A stretch of DNA of 64,000 bases, from positions 9,889,501-9,953,500 of the forward strand of contig OX940870.1 of assembly GCA_954871525.1 (NCBI GenBank). Direction: 5' to 3'. Of the stretch, positions 1 through 10,672 are shown piece after piece. Made by a program: the position numbers and the translations under genes. Source of the stretch: Parietaria judaica. Taxonomy: Eukaryota; Streptophyta; Magnoliopsida; Rosales; Urticaceae. The notes under the pieces are model-generated. The model was not told where the DNA came from, made no database searches, and saw nothing but the letters and a program-made list of their open reading frames with translations. The number at the start of each line of letters is the position of its first letter. Position 1 is the first letter of the stretch.

Positions 1-469
1 CGAGCTGAAAGTCCCGGTTCCATTTTAAGTGATAACAATTAAAATCCGACCATTTGCCGATTTAGGTTAAACAACTATTGTTATTATTATTGCAATAGCA
101 ATCTAGGTATAAAACATTTTATCCAATCTAAATATTTTTTCGTTTAACTTAAAATAATTGAGCTATAAATAATAACATCTGTTACGGGTAATTCTCGGAA
201 CTGATTTTTACGAATAAATTAATTAAGCGGAAATTATCGTACTAATTTCTATTAATTAATTTTATAATTTGATTAATCTTTTAAATAAGATTATAAAACA
301 AATTAATCAATTTAAAACCCAAAATTCTCTCCGGAGACCCGTTTTCAAAAAACAAAGTGTCCCGGTGTTCGTAAAAATATGAAAAAACAACATAAAATTT
401 GTAAAAAACGGACCCGAGACGGGCCCGGGAGCTAAAAATCCCTAAAACACCTCTTCGTGTGACCCATAG
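1..469. other. AT-rich stretch, no gene recognised
   Basis: This stretch is AT-rich, with no coding frame that looks like a known protein. It runs without a clear break into the GC-rich LTR-like segment that follows, so it may be the left part of the same retroelement, whose beginning lies outside the window. Confidence 0.4.
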
Positions 470-1340
470 GTGAGACAACTCGTAAGATCGCGCCACGTGG
501 CGCGATCCCCTCGCTGCCCACCGGGTGACGTCAGCCCACATGTGGGCACCATCTCCCGCCCACTTGCGCGGGGCTGGCCCTTGGAGGCCACGTGTAGGGC
601 CCGGATAGGCCCTGGCCAGCCCACTTGTGGGCACGTCTCCTCGCCCACTTGCGAGGGGCGAGGCCCGCGATGGCCACGTTTAGGGCCCGCGATGGGCCCT
701 GGCCAGCCCACAGCGCGCAAGTGGCGTCCACAGGGGCACGAGGGCCGTCGGATCGTCGCGCGGACGGCCGGGATCGATCCGTCTTGATGCGGGGACCAAA
801 ATACAGTTAAAATATTATCCGGGGACCCCCCCTGGAGCAATATTTTATTGCACAAAGGCCCCCGGATCCTATTATAAATAGAAGCTCAGTTCAGTTAAAC
901 GACAACTCATTCGAACTCACTCGAATCTTCTCAAGTTCTCTATCTACCCTCGATATACTCGCCTCCCCTCAAATATCGTTCTAATGTTGAGCGTCGGAGG
1001 TGAATCAGGGGGTACCCCCTGTTTTCCTTGACCTCGGGTGTTCTCTTTTTTCATGTCCAAGAAGTGAGAGATTTACAAAAAGCAGGATCCCTGGTGAAAT
1101 TCCTACACGATCCACGACACATCTGATAGGCCCAATTCTACGCGGTGCCCAGTCTATCTCCAGTCCATTACGCGGCTGTGGGTATAGCCCGGGGACACAA
1201 GCCTGGGCCCACTATTCAGGACAGAGGGTCCGACCTGGGGGAATTTTCACTAAGATCCGGACTACCGAGGGATTACTCTGAGAAGGATTCCCTGGAGAAA
1301 ATTCTAGGGAAGGTCCAAGACCCCACCTGCCCTTGTTCTA
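470..1340 (+). mobile_element. LTR-retrotransposon fragment (LTR-like, degraded)
   Basis: A GC-rich block (about 480-800) is followed by a TATA box near 872-880, a CT-rich leader, and the motif 'gagcgtcgga' plus 'gggggtacccc' around 988-1020. That pairing is common just inside the R/U5 part of plant Ty3/gypsy Tat-type LTRs. No matching second LTR or coding domain is present, so this is read as an old LTR piece. The call rests on motif resemblance only. The open frames in the GC-rich part look like chance, because they are arginine- and proline-rich in every frame. Confidence 0.4.
872..880 (+). promoter_or_regulatory. TATA box of the LTR-like fragment
   Basis: 'ttataaata' is followed about 30 nt downstream by a CT-rich leader, as in a Pol II core promoter. 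It is the likely start of the retroelement transcript. Whether it is active cannot be judged. Confidence 0.4.
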
Positions 1341-3231
1341 AGCTTTGTGCGGCCTAAGTCCTGTCTCCTAGTCCGCGTAACTAAATCAGGTACCACGACT
1401 CTTCGGACAGTTCCAGCCCGGACTAGAACAAGCCATATCAGGTCGAGAGTCTAACCTCCCAGGGTTCACTTCCTGGCCAAGAGCACTCCCTCGTTCGCTG
1501 GTACCTACGATCCGAGCGGTTTCAGAACCTGTATCCCCGGCCCCGGGCCTGACGGTGAACACCGGATCGCTTAGGACCATGAACGGCAACGAGACTTTTG
1601 TCCTTGTAAGTGCCGGGAACGCCTGCTCAGGGTCCTCGTATCGGTCAATTAAAACATCACTCTGAAGTCAACGACGACCACCCCAAAGTCAACGGGGCCC
1701 ACGAGGAACAATCATTGACAACAAAATCTATCATCCCCGAAACAAGGCCAACCAAGGCCCATCCAAAAGTCAACAGAAGCCCGCCACGTCATCAAACGAC
1801 ATTGGGCCAGGCCCAACCTCAAGAAATGAGCCTTTTCAGTATTTGATCCAAAAAAACGGCATCAACAACATCTTTTTCTTCAGCATTTTTATTCAGTCAG
1901 AAATATGCCGCTTTGTTAATTACATGCTCTATAAATGAGTTAAATAAAAAATCCTCTATTTATTTGAAGGATCGATCTTATAAAAAAAAAAAAATTAAAG
2001 TCATGGTCCAAAACATTATAATATATAAAGTATAAAAGAATTTACATTAACTGTTTCACATTTTCTTAAATGTTAAGAAAATATAATGCCTTCAAATAGT
2101 TTAACTAAGTACGTCTTTTTTTTTTTGCCAAAATTCTCAAATTTATCCAACCTGGCCCGAGTATCTTTTTGGATTTTTCACGAATTTTTTTCTTTATTTC
2201 TTTGAAGATATGTTGCATTTACGACTCCAGATCGTGTGATGAAATAATGTCTTCTGGTGTACATAGTAACATTTTCTTCTTTTTATCATATGCATTATTG
2301 ATGTGTTGAATATTAGATAACGCCATATACAATATTATCTATACCAATAAGAAGCAGAGACGGGAAACTTTCAACTACCATTTTGGTGTGTTTAATTTTT
2401 TTTTTATCATTGGGAAACTGGAGCAATTATTATTCAATCGCAGACTTATTTGGTTTGGAATTAGTTATTGAAGTATAAAACATTGCATGTGGCCGATAGT
2501 TTTTTCTAAAAAAAATACAGGGGAATATAAAGAATGAAAGATAATTTGTCGACATATGATATAATAATGAGGAGTAATATCTAACGATAAGTATAAGACT
2601 AGAAGCTATACCAAAAAGAATTTGCATGGAAATTAGGATAAATTATAGCAATAATATAAATATTTTGAGTCATCAACCTTTCTAAGGGTTAGCAAAATTC
2701 TACAACGAGCATCGATGGTGAAAAAAAATGTTGATCTTTTGACGTTAACTTTGTGTTGATATTGCATTTTGGGTTCAGTATATGGCCATCCACGTAAGGT
2801 GTCTTACGACCACATGGCGAGCCCAAGATGCCACATCAGCACGTGAATGGCCAAAGGCGGAGCTATGTGGGGTCTAGGATACATCCGGGCACCACTTGAA
2901 AACATGAAAAATATTAAAATAATAGTGTTTGAGCAAAAAAAAAACGTTACATATTATTATAATATTTTATGAGGCCAAATAGGAAGTCATAGAGCATTCA
3001 GCCCAACTGGCAAATGTGTTTTTCCTAAAAGAGAGGATATGACTTCAAAACTTGGGCTAGTCATAGTTTTTGTTTATTTTTCTTTCTAAGTTTTAAGCTT
3101 TTTTTATTTCTTTTCAGTTATTAAAATATATAGATGCATTTTTATACTCGCTTATTATATTATTAAAAATATTATATTTACTATTTATTATATTGATACA
3201 TTATTATACATAAAAATATAGATAAAAATTT

Positions 3232-3273
<42 letters not shown>

Positions 3274-3556
3274 ACAATATTATTACTGATTGTTGTTAAT
3301 TGTATGCTTGATTTTGGGCACGCAATGTGGATGGCACATAGCGAGCCCAAAATGCCACGTGGATGGCCACATGGCAAATCCCATCCCATGTGGATGGCCA
3401 CATGGCGCGCCAAGATGTCACATCAGCACAAAGTAAATGTCTTTAACGGAAGAACCAATGAATTTTACGGTCAATGCACGTTTTGTATTTTTAGCAACAC
3501 TTTAAAAAAGGTTTGAGACCTAATATCTATATTTACAAAAAGTCGAGCATTATTAC
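1341..3556. other. Non-coding region with a TA microsatellite and short diverged repeats
   Basis: No gene is recognised. Positions 1,341-1,850 may still be retroelement-derived. A (CT)n-(TA)n microsatellite lies at about 3,229-3,270. A motif resembling 'gatggccacatggc' recurs at about 2,786-2,850 and 3,320-3,435, each time near 'gcgagcccaa' and 'cacatcagcac', which indicates two diverged copies of one non-coding repeat. Confidence 0.5.
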
Positions 3557-4555
3557 TGTTGACGTGGTTTCTCGCACCAACAGTCACGTGATTATTTGAA
3601 TGGGATTTCGATTTGAAGATGCTAAGAATTTTGTGGATCTTGACCTCTGCGTCGTCAATACTCTCGACGAAAAAAAAAAAGTAAAAAATGAAACGAACAT
3701 AATACCAGAGGTTTTGTAGAGAGGTTCGTCCCAATGCGGTAGTTGACTATGTCCTCTGTATGTTTATTGAATCGAAAAAGATCAACTAGAACCACAAGAC
3801 GATTTTGAGATGATCGAAAGGAAAAATGAAACACACTCTGAAAAATACAAATCTCACAGACTCTTGTCTCTCAGGATGGATGCTTGTGTGCGTGTGATAG
3901 GGTTGTCTTCTTGCTTTTATAGGCCTTCGATTTCTGCTCGTTGGTAGTGTACGTTGGTAGTGGCTTCGAGTTCGGAGATTGACTTGCTGTCGAGCTAACA
4001 CGTGGCCACTTTCCAAGAGAATTGCGCAGTAGTGGACTTTGACTTCGACGTAGTGGGAGTTTCAATTTTGATCGTGGCGATCTTCCTGGTCGGGCTCTGG
4101 AAGTTTGAATTGAGGCTATTGACTTGGTATGCTCGTGCTTTGGTACTCCATGTGCTTATGCTCAAATCCATTTACGACAGTCTCTGCCCGGGACGAGCTT
4201 TGGGTTCTATGGATGAATAGGCCTGATCAGACGGGATTTTAACCAAGTGTCGGCCTTTGCCTTAGTTTGCCGTGACCTTTAAGTTATGGTCGGGTTCTTT
4301 GCCTTCTAGTGGCTCACTGCTCGCATCTCTTTTTTACATTCTCTGCTCGGGACGGGCCTTTGCCTTTTGGGCTTTTTGATTCTGATCAGGCCTCGACAAT
4401 GTTAAATGTTTATTGGGCTTTTGGGCTATGTTTCTCACAAGCCCATTTGTGTGAATACTCAATCATATTCACAACTTTGATCTTAATTTACATGGACCGT
4501 AAATTTAATTAATAACCTTATCATTCTGATTATAGAATAAATTTTCACATCAACA
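3557..4555 (+). mobile_element. Solo LTR, family A, copy 1
   Basis: The segment begins 'TGTTGACGTGG' and ends 'CACATCAACA', giving the LTR-type inverted ends TGTTGA/TCAACA. It is flanked by ATTAC on the left and ATTGC on the right, a five-base target duplication with one mismatch. It is about 1 kb long with a TATA-like 'ttttatagg' near 3,915. A second copy with the same ends lies at 5,863-16,240. No primer-binding site or coding domain is next to it, so it is a solo LTR left by LTR-LTR recombination. Confidence 0.75.
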
Positions 4556-5215
4556 ATTGCCGCAATTTATCTTGGAAATTTTACTCATCATTCATGAGTT
4601 GAAACTTCCTTTAATGCGAAAACTTCAATGCAATAAGATTGTATTTTAATTTCTCAAAAATAGAATCCACAATTAATGCTAACGTTCAAGTGGAAAATGA
4701 CAACATTACAAAGCATAAAGCGCATAAAATGAACATTAATTTCAGATCTTGAATCAACTAAATACATTGGATGTACTATCGTCAATTAATTTAAATATTT
4801 TACGTTTGACGTATTAATAGTAATGTTTTTATATAGAAAAGTAGATGGGAAAAGATGATGAAATATTGGATTAGCCAATAATTAGACAAACACAATAATT
4901 TGTGTAGGTACGTCAGGTTGAGACGCTTCGACCGAACTAAGAGCATTTAAATAAACTTATTTAAAGTATAACTTAATTGATCAAATAGACTATCTTTCAA
5001 CTATTGTACTTATCTCAGTTATCTATAATGGTTGTAAATTTGTAAGATTTTTTTATTTTTTATTTATTTTTTTTAGCCGTGGAGCTTTATTTACGAGAAC
5101 TCTTATGGCAATTGAGACATGGCAAATTGTAATTGTAGTATCAGTAGCACAAAGACAGTGAGAAAAAAAATTATAATCATCATGAGACTAGAACACCGAT
5201 CAAATATGATAAAAT
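4556..5215. other. AT-rich intergenic DNA
   Basis: No coding frame or structured element was recognised. The sequence is AT-rich with short homopolymer runs. Confidence 0.5.
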
Positions 5216-5856
5216 TGTAGGTTATGCCCGAACCCGATATTGTATCTCTCGGGTTATCGGATATCGAACCGATACCATAACCGACATTATGGGCCCATTC
5301 GGGCCCGAGTATTAATTATGACTCATATTAATTAATAATAGATTAATTAATTCATGATTGAGCTTTTAGAAAGCCCAATAGGTGGGCTTTTAGAAAGCCC
5401 ACTAGGTCATGATCTTAAGGTATTAAATACCCAATCATGACTCGTAATTAAACACACAACCCTAAACCTAGCCTCCTATGAATTCGAGCTCTCCTCCTCA
5501 CGAGTCGAATTAGTGGATAGCTCCCCGGTTCAATCAACGGTTGATCATCTAAACACCGACAAGGATCTAACCTATCCTCCGAGGTGTTTTCCGGTCATCT
5601 AAGATGTTCCCGCGTGATGTGGTGGACGAAATAGAGGCGCAACATTTGAGGCGCTGGAATCCGGGAACAAGGAGCAATCGGCAATCACCAAAACCAAGGA
5701 ATCGGCTATTTTCGGTACAGTTGGCAAAAGTACCGAAGTTTGGTAACGACCTCTAAACGATTTCTTAATTCTCGAATTTATTCTAGATCTTTATTGTTCG
5801 ATGATGTCCCGTGATTTCCGCCTCGGGATTGAGAAAAGTCATCGAAAAACCCAACA
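5216..5856 (+). mobile_element. Probable LTR fragment of a different retroelement
   Basis: The segment starts 'TGTAGGTTATG' and ends near 'CCAACA', weakly complementary LTR-like ends. It contains GC-richer text with 'gtgttttccggtc' and 'gcgtgatgtggtgg', resembling the R/U5 part of plant copia LTRs. A 22-bp unit containing 'gcttttagaaagccca' is repeated in tandem around 5,360-5,405. No target duplication was found, so the boundaries and the LTR reading are uncertain. Confidence 0.35.
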
Positions 5857-6066
5857 GAAACCTGTTGACGTGGTTTCACACGCCAACGGTCGAGTGTATT
5901 GTGAATGGGATTTCGATTTGAAGATGTTAAGATTTTTGTGGATACTGACCTCCGCGTCGTCAATAATTTCGACGATGACACATGAAAATATAGAGCGAAG
6001 AAAACAAATAAAACACGAGAGTTTTTTAGCGAGGTTGATCAATCGGAACCACAAGCCAATTCCTGA

Positions 6067-6792
6067 TGTTAAGGTCGGATTTGGTCAAATCCACCCTCAA
6101 CTTTACACTTGACTTTCCCCCCTATGAGCGACGAGGATAGGGGTCTGCAAGATGGCGATGGGCCTCCGGCCCATCAAGAAAGAGTAGTAATCGATGAGGC
6201 AGCCCAAGTTCTTCGAGGCTGGTCAATTTGCGATGGGCCCTCGGCCCATCGAGAGGAGTGATGACCGGGGAGGGCTCTCAAGCCCACTAAGGCCTAGGTT
6301 TTCCCCCCTTGGATGCGACAAGAGAGTACGGCCCTGGGGGACCACTGCTGGGTAGTGTACTCAGGAGGTGGCAGAGGGGACAACGTTGGTGGAAGCGAGC
6401 TCCTCTGGCAGCTGTCGAGAATGTCAGAGAGGAGGACCACATAATATTTGAAGGGGGGGCCACCAGAAGATCATCCGAGGGATTCGAGCCGAGGAGATCC
6501 GAGGGTCGCTATAAATAGAGGATGGGGGCTCCCATTTGCGGGGCTGGCAGATCTCGAGAAGGAGGAGAGCAAACAGTGTCATCGCATAGAGTTTAGATAG
6601 TCTTGGTGTAACGTCTTTGAGTCTGTTAATCTTGGCATAATCGTATTCCTCTTTGAGGTTCCAAGCTATAAACGGAAGAAACCGATCCCCTTTGTAATCA
6701 TAATCAATCAAAGATACCCCTTCATTCGTATTATTCGTGTGTTTGCATTGTGTATTTTTGTGACTGTAAGGCGGTGCGAATCGCCCTCTACA
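6067..6792 (+). repeat. 5' LTR of the Tat element
   Basis: It begins 'TGTTAAGGTC' and ends 'CCTCTACA'. A TATA box 'tataaata' lies at 6,510-6,517. The start is inferred from the TG/CA rule and the flanking near-duplication, because the match to the other LTR extends 24 nt further left, to 6,043. Confidence 0.75.
6510..6517 (+). promoter_or_regulatory. TATA box in the Tat 5' LTR
   Basis: 'tataaata' is conserved in the 3' LTR at 15,226-15,233. It is the expected U3 core promoter, placing the transcript start about 30 nt downstream. Confidence 0.6.
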
Positions 6793-6806
6793 GTTTGGCG
6801 CCCACC
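6793..6806 (+). other. Primer-binding-site region and deletion junction
   Basis: 'gtttggcgcccacc' directly follows the 5' LTR. It matches the TGGCGCC-type motif typical of this position in plant Ty3/gypsy elements. The sequence then runs straight into codons for the DD pair of the reverse transcriptase active site, so everything from the leader to mid-RT is missing. Confidence 0.6.
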
Positions 6807-9469
6807 ATCGACGACCTGGTCGTCAAGTCTCTGAAGGTTGCCATGCACATCGAGCATCTGGAAAGATGTTTCCGGGTCCTCAACGAGCACAAGATGAAGC
6901 TGAACCCGACGAAGTGCACCTTCGGTATCTCGTCCGGAAAGTTCTTGGGTTTCATGGTGACCCGTCGCGGAATCGAGGCTAGCCCCGACCAGGTCGAAGC
7001 CTTCCAGAGCATGCCCTCGCCTCGTAATCGAAGAGAGGTCCAAAAGCTGACGGGACGGATCAACGCGCTCGGACGGTTCATCTCGCGGCAAACGGATCGG
7101 ACCCTTCTCTTCTATGAGCTGCTGAAGAAGAATAAGAAGTTCGAGTGGACAAAGGAGTGCGAGGAGGCGTTCCAAGCGTTGAAGGCTTATCTCTCGTCGC
7201 CGCCAGTCATGACGAAGCCGGAGCCAGGAGAGCTCCTGTACCTGTACCTCGCGGTGTCCGATCACGCGATAAGCCAGGTGTTAGTGCGAGAAGAGAAGGG
7301 GGAGCAGATGCCCGTTTTGTATATTAGCCGGAAGCTCCTTGACGCCAAAACGCGGTACCCCCAGGTTGAAAAACTGGCTCTCGCGTTATTCGACGCATCG
7401 AAAAAGTTGAGGTTCCATTTCCAGATGCACACCATCGTCGTCATGACGGACAGGCCCGTCCGGTCCATTCTTCAGAGCCCGAACCAGTCAGGGAGGATCA
7501 CGAAGTGGTCAATCAAGTTGAGAGCTTACGATATCGAGTATTGACTCCGAACCAGCTTGAAATCACAGGTCCTTGCTGACTTCCTCATCGAGTTGCCGAA
7601 ATAGCTCGTTGATTCGCGCGACGAGACAGGGATGTGGAGGCTCCTCGTCGATGGTTCGTCAACATCGCTCGGATCGGGTATCGGGATCAGGCTCGTCTCC
7701 CCGATAGGAGAAGTGGTGGAAAAAGCTTGTCGTCTCGCTTTCCGGGCCACGAACAACGAGGCCGAGTACGAGGCTCTCATCGTCGGGATGCAATCGGCTC
7801 TGGATTTGGGCGTGAGGAAGGTAAACGCTTTCTCGGACTCCCAGTTAGTGGTCAAGCAGGTTAACGGGGAGTACGAGAAGAACGACGAGAGGATGGAGGC
7901 ATACGCCGGAGTTGTCGAATCCCTGTCGAAGAAGTTCGACTCTTGGACTTTGACACAGGTTTCAAGGGGCGATAACAACCATGCCGATGCGCTGGCGGGC
8001 TTGGGCTCCACGACCGAAATTGACGAGCTCCGGTCAATCACCGTCGAGACGGTCAAGAGGCCCAGTATCAAGCGAGAGGAAGGTCCGCCAAAGAAGAAAC
8101 GTAAGGCCAGCGATAACTCCTCCGAGAAGCAGGACGACGAAGTTGACACTCGAGAAGTCCTCGACGTCGAGTGCGAGGACCTGAGTCCCGACGAGCAGGG
8201 AATCGTAGACGACGACGGAGAAGAGGATTGGCGCACTCCTCTTAGAAGGTACATCCTCGATGGGACGTTACCCGATGACAGGCAGGAGGCCAGGAAATTG
8301 AGAACCAAGAGCGCAAAGTTTATGTTCTGAATGGCAGGCTAGACAGGGCGAGCTTCGAGGGAATACTGCTGCGATGCTTAGGCAAGAAGGAGGCAGAGTA
8401 CGTGATGGGAGAAATCCACGGCGGGGAGTGCGGCAATCACTCCGGTGGCCGATCCCTCCTGCGAAAGGCCAAGCGGAAAGGCTTCTTTTGGGAAACCATG
8501 GTCGCGGATTGCGCCGACCACACCAAGAAGTGCGAGAAGTGCCAACGCCATGCTCCGGCGATCAACTGCCCGGCCGAGAAGCTGTCGGTGGTATCTGTCC
8601 CGTACCCCTTCATGAAGTGGTCGATGGATATCGTCGGTCCTATGCCTACTGGCTCCCGACAGCGGAGGTTTATGCTGGTGGTGACGGACTTCTTCACTAA
8701 GTGGTCCGAAGCAGAGGCGTACGCCAACATCAAAGATTCGGACGTCGAAAGCTATGTCTGGAAGAATGTGATTACACGTTTTGGACTGCCCCGCGAGATC
8801 ATCGCCGATAACGGTTCCCAGTTCATCTCGAAGAGATTCCAGGACTTCTGCGCTCGATGGAGAATAAGGTTGAACACGTCGACGCCGAGATACCCGCAGG
8901 GAAACGGGAATGCAGAAGCGGTCAACCGCACCATCGTCGACAGCATCAAGAAAAGGCTTGACGAGAAGAAGGGCTTGTGGGCCGATGAGCTCCCCGGAGT
9001 TCTCTGGGCCTACCGCACGACTCCCCACTCAGCCACCGGCGAGACCCCGTTCGCCCTCGCCTTCGGGGTCGAAGCGGTGATACCGGCCGAGGTGGGAATA
9101 CCTAGTCTTCGACGAACGTGGGCTCCAAGCCATTCGGACGACAACAGCCAAGGACTGCTCCATTGACTGGACCACATCGACGAAAGACGAGAGCGAGCTA
9201 AAACGCACATCGCCAACTACCAGAACACCATCGCTCGATTCTACAATAAAAGCGTGCGCCCTCGACAGTTTAGGGTTGGAGAGCTGGTGCTCCGCAAGGT
9301 TTTCCAGAACACGGCGGAGCTGAACGCGGGGAAGCTCGGGCAGAACTGGGAGGGCCCATACAAGGTCGTAGAGGTAGTCAAGCCAGGAGTCTACAGGCTC
9401 GAGAACTTGGCCGGCCTCGAGGTGATTCGGCGTTGGAACGTCAAGCACCTCAAGAAGTTCTATCAGTAG
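6807..9469 (+). pseudogene. Tat-type pol remnant: RT (3' part), RNase H, second RNase H, integrase
   Basis: The reading opens in RT at the active-site aspartates ('IDDLVVKS') and continues through the conserved 'MKLNPTKCTFG' and 'GKFLGFMV' blocks. The RT-linked RNase H follows, to about 7,541. A second RNase H-like domain (about 7,632-8,010) has 'LLVDGSS', 'ATNNEAEYEAL' and 'FSDSQLVV'. Integrase (about 8,330-9,469) has an HHCC zinc region ('GNHSGG', 'CEKCQRHA') and catalytic residues in 'SMDIVGP', 'ADNGSQF' and 'GNAEAVNRT'. It is broken by a TGA at 7,542-7,544, a TAG near 7,603, a one-base frameshift near 8,320 and a TGA at 9,164-9,166. The TGA and TAG changes fit C-to-T decay. Gag and protease are absent. 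Confidence 0.9.
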
Positions 9470-9934
9470 GTCTTGTCGTCCCAATTCCTTATACTTACAT
9501 TTTATTTTAGCTATCTAAATGGGAAGTCCCGACCCACTTGTTCGGGACCGTTCACGGCTCCGGCTTGTTTTTAATAAAGACAGGGAGTACTCTTCCCTCG
9601 CGAGCCGCACCCGTATGGGGGACTCGAAGGGTTTAATGAGGCTCGCCTTTATGGCAAACTATCTTTCTAACAATTTTACAGGCTCAAATTTACGAATAAC
9701 CTCAAAATAAGAGCAGCGCACGATCAGCCACAAGCCGAGCATCGACGACAAAATCAAAAACATTGAAATAAAGCGCGGAACAAAGTGAAAATAACAAAGC
9801 CCAAATACGGCACGCGAGCAAATTCGAAAGGCAAAAAGCGCCATCGTCATCGTCCCTCTAAGTACGCCGCCGTGGCGAGTACGACATTATCATCGGACTC
9901 GTCACCGCTTGCGACTTAGAAGCAGAAGGAAAAA
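9470..9934 (+). other. Post-pol spacer of the Tat element
   Basis: This is non-coding sequence between the integrase stop and the tandem array. No domain is seen in any frame. Confidence 0.5.
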
Positions 9935-10352
9935 GGGCCTCGACAAAAGTCTCGACGGCACCATGAAAGAGAAAAAAGGGCCTCAACAAAAGTCTCGACG
10001 GCACCATGAAAGAGAAAAAAGGGCCTCGACAAAAGTCTCGACGGCACCATGAAAGAGAAAAAAGGGCCTCGACAAAAGTCTCGACGGCACCATGAAAGAG
10101 AAAAAAGGGCCTCGACAAAAGTCTTGACGGCACCATGAAAGAGAAAAAAGGGCCTCGACAAAAGTCTCGATGGCACCATGAAAAAGAAAAAAAAAGGGCC
10201 TCGACAAAAGTCTCGATGGCACCATGAAAAGAAAAAAGGGCCTCAACAAAAGTCTCGACGGCACCATGAAAAAGAAAAAAGGGCCTCGACAAAAGTCTCG
10301 ATGGCACCTAGAAAATGACAAAGGGCCTCGACAAAAGTCTTGATGGCACCAC
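9935..10352. repeat. 43-bp tandem array inside the Tat element (about ten copies)
   Basis: The unit starts 'gggcctcgacaaaagtct' and ends in an A-rich run. Starts lie at 9,935, 9,978, 10,021, 10,064, 10,107, 10,150, 10,196, 10,238, 10,281 and 10,323, so the period is 43 with slips of one to three bases in the A run. Because 43 is not a multiple of three, all three minus frames stay open and give repetitive peptides. That is a by-product of the repeat, not evidence of a gene. Confidence 0.95.
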
Positions 10353-10672
10353 AAAGAGCTAGCGATAAGAAGCAGTATCGGATTATCCAAGGCAAAAGGC
10401 ACATCGCGAAAAATTCCCCCCTCAACCTTCATTTATTATGTTCGTTTCATTTTCAAAAAAAAAGAGGGGGGGAAGGAGAGGATGCACATGTCAACATCCT
10501 CCACTCTAAGATCCCTTACAAAGAAAACTATATATATATAACAATGACATAAATACAGAAGGTCTTTGTTTACTCATACGCCAAAAAGCTTATAACATTC
10601 CCATTTACATCAGATCCTCGTAGGCAAACCTCTACAAATTACGTAAACCGGAAAAACAAAAATACTTCAGCC

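Noticed and set aside
442..855. Several overlapping open frames in the GC-rich block
   Set aside because: They are Arg/Pro/Gly-rich on both strands, as expected from composition, and the block behaves like LTR sequence.
2985..3060. SINE with Pol III boxes ('gagaggatatgacttcaaaa')
   Set aside because: The B-box resemblance is weak. No A box, tail or target duplication could be shown.
9935..10352. CRISPR-like array
   Set aside because: The units are contiguous near-identical repeats without variable spacers, and the genome is eukaryotic. It is an ordinary tandem array.
9858..10432. Long minus-strand open frames of about 150 codons with repeating 'ETFVEALF' peptides
   Set aside because: They are created by the 43-bp tandem array, which leaves every frame open. 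No start context or family supports a protein.
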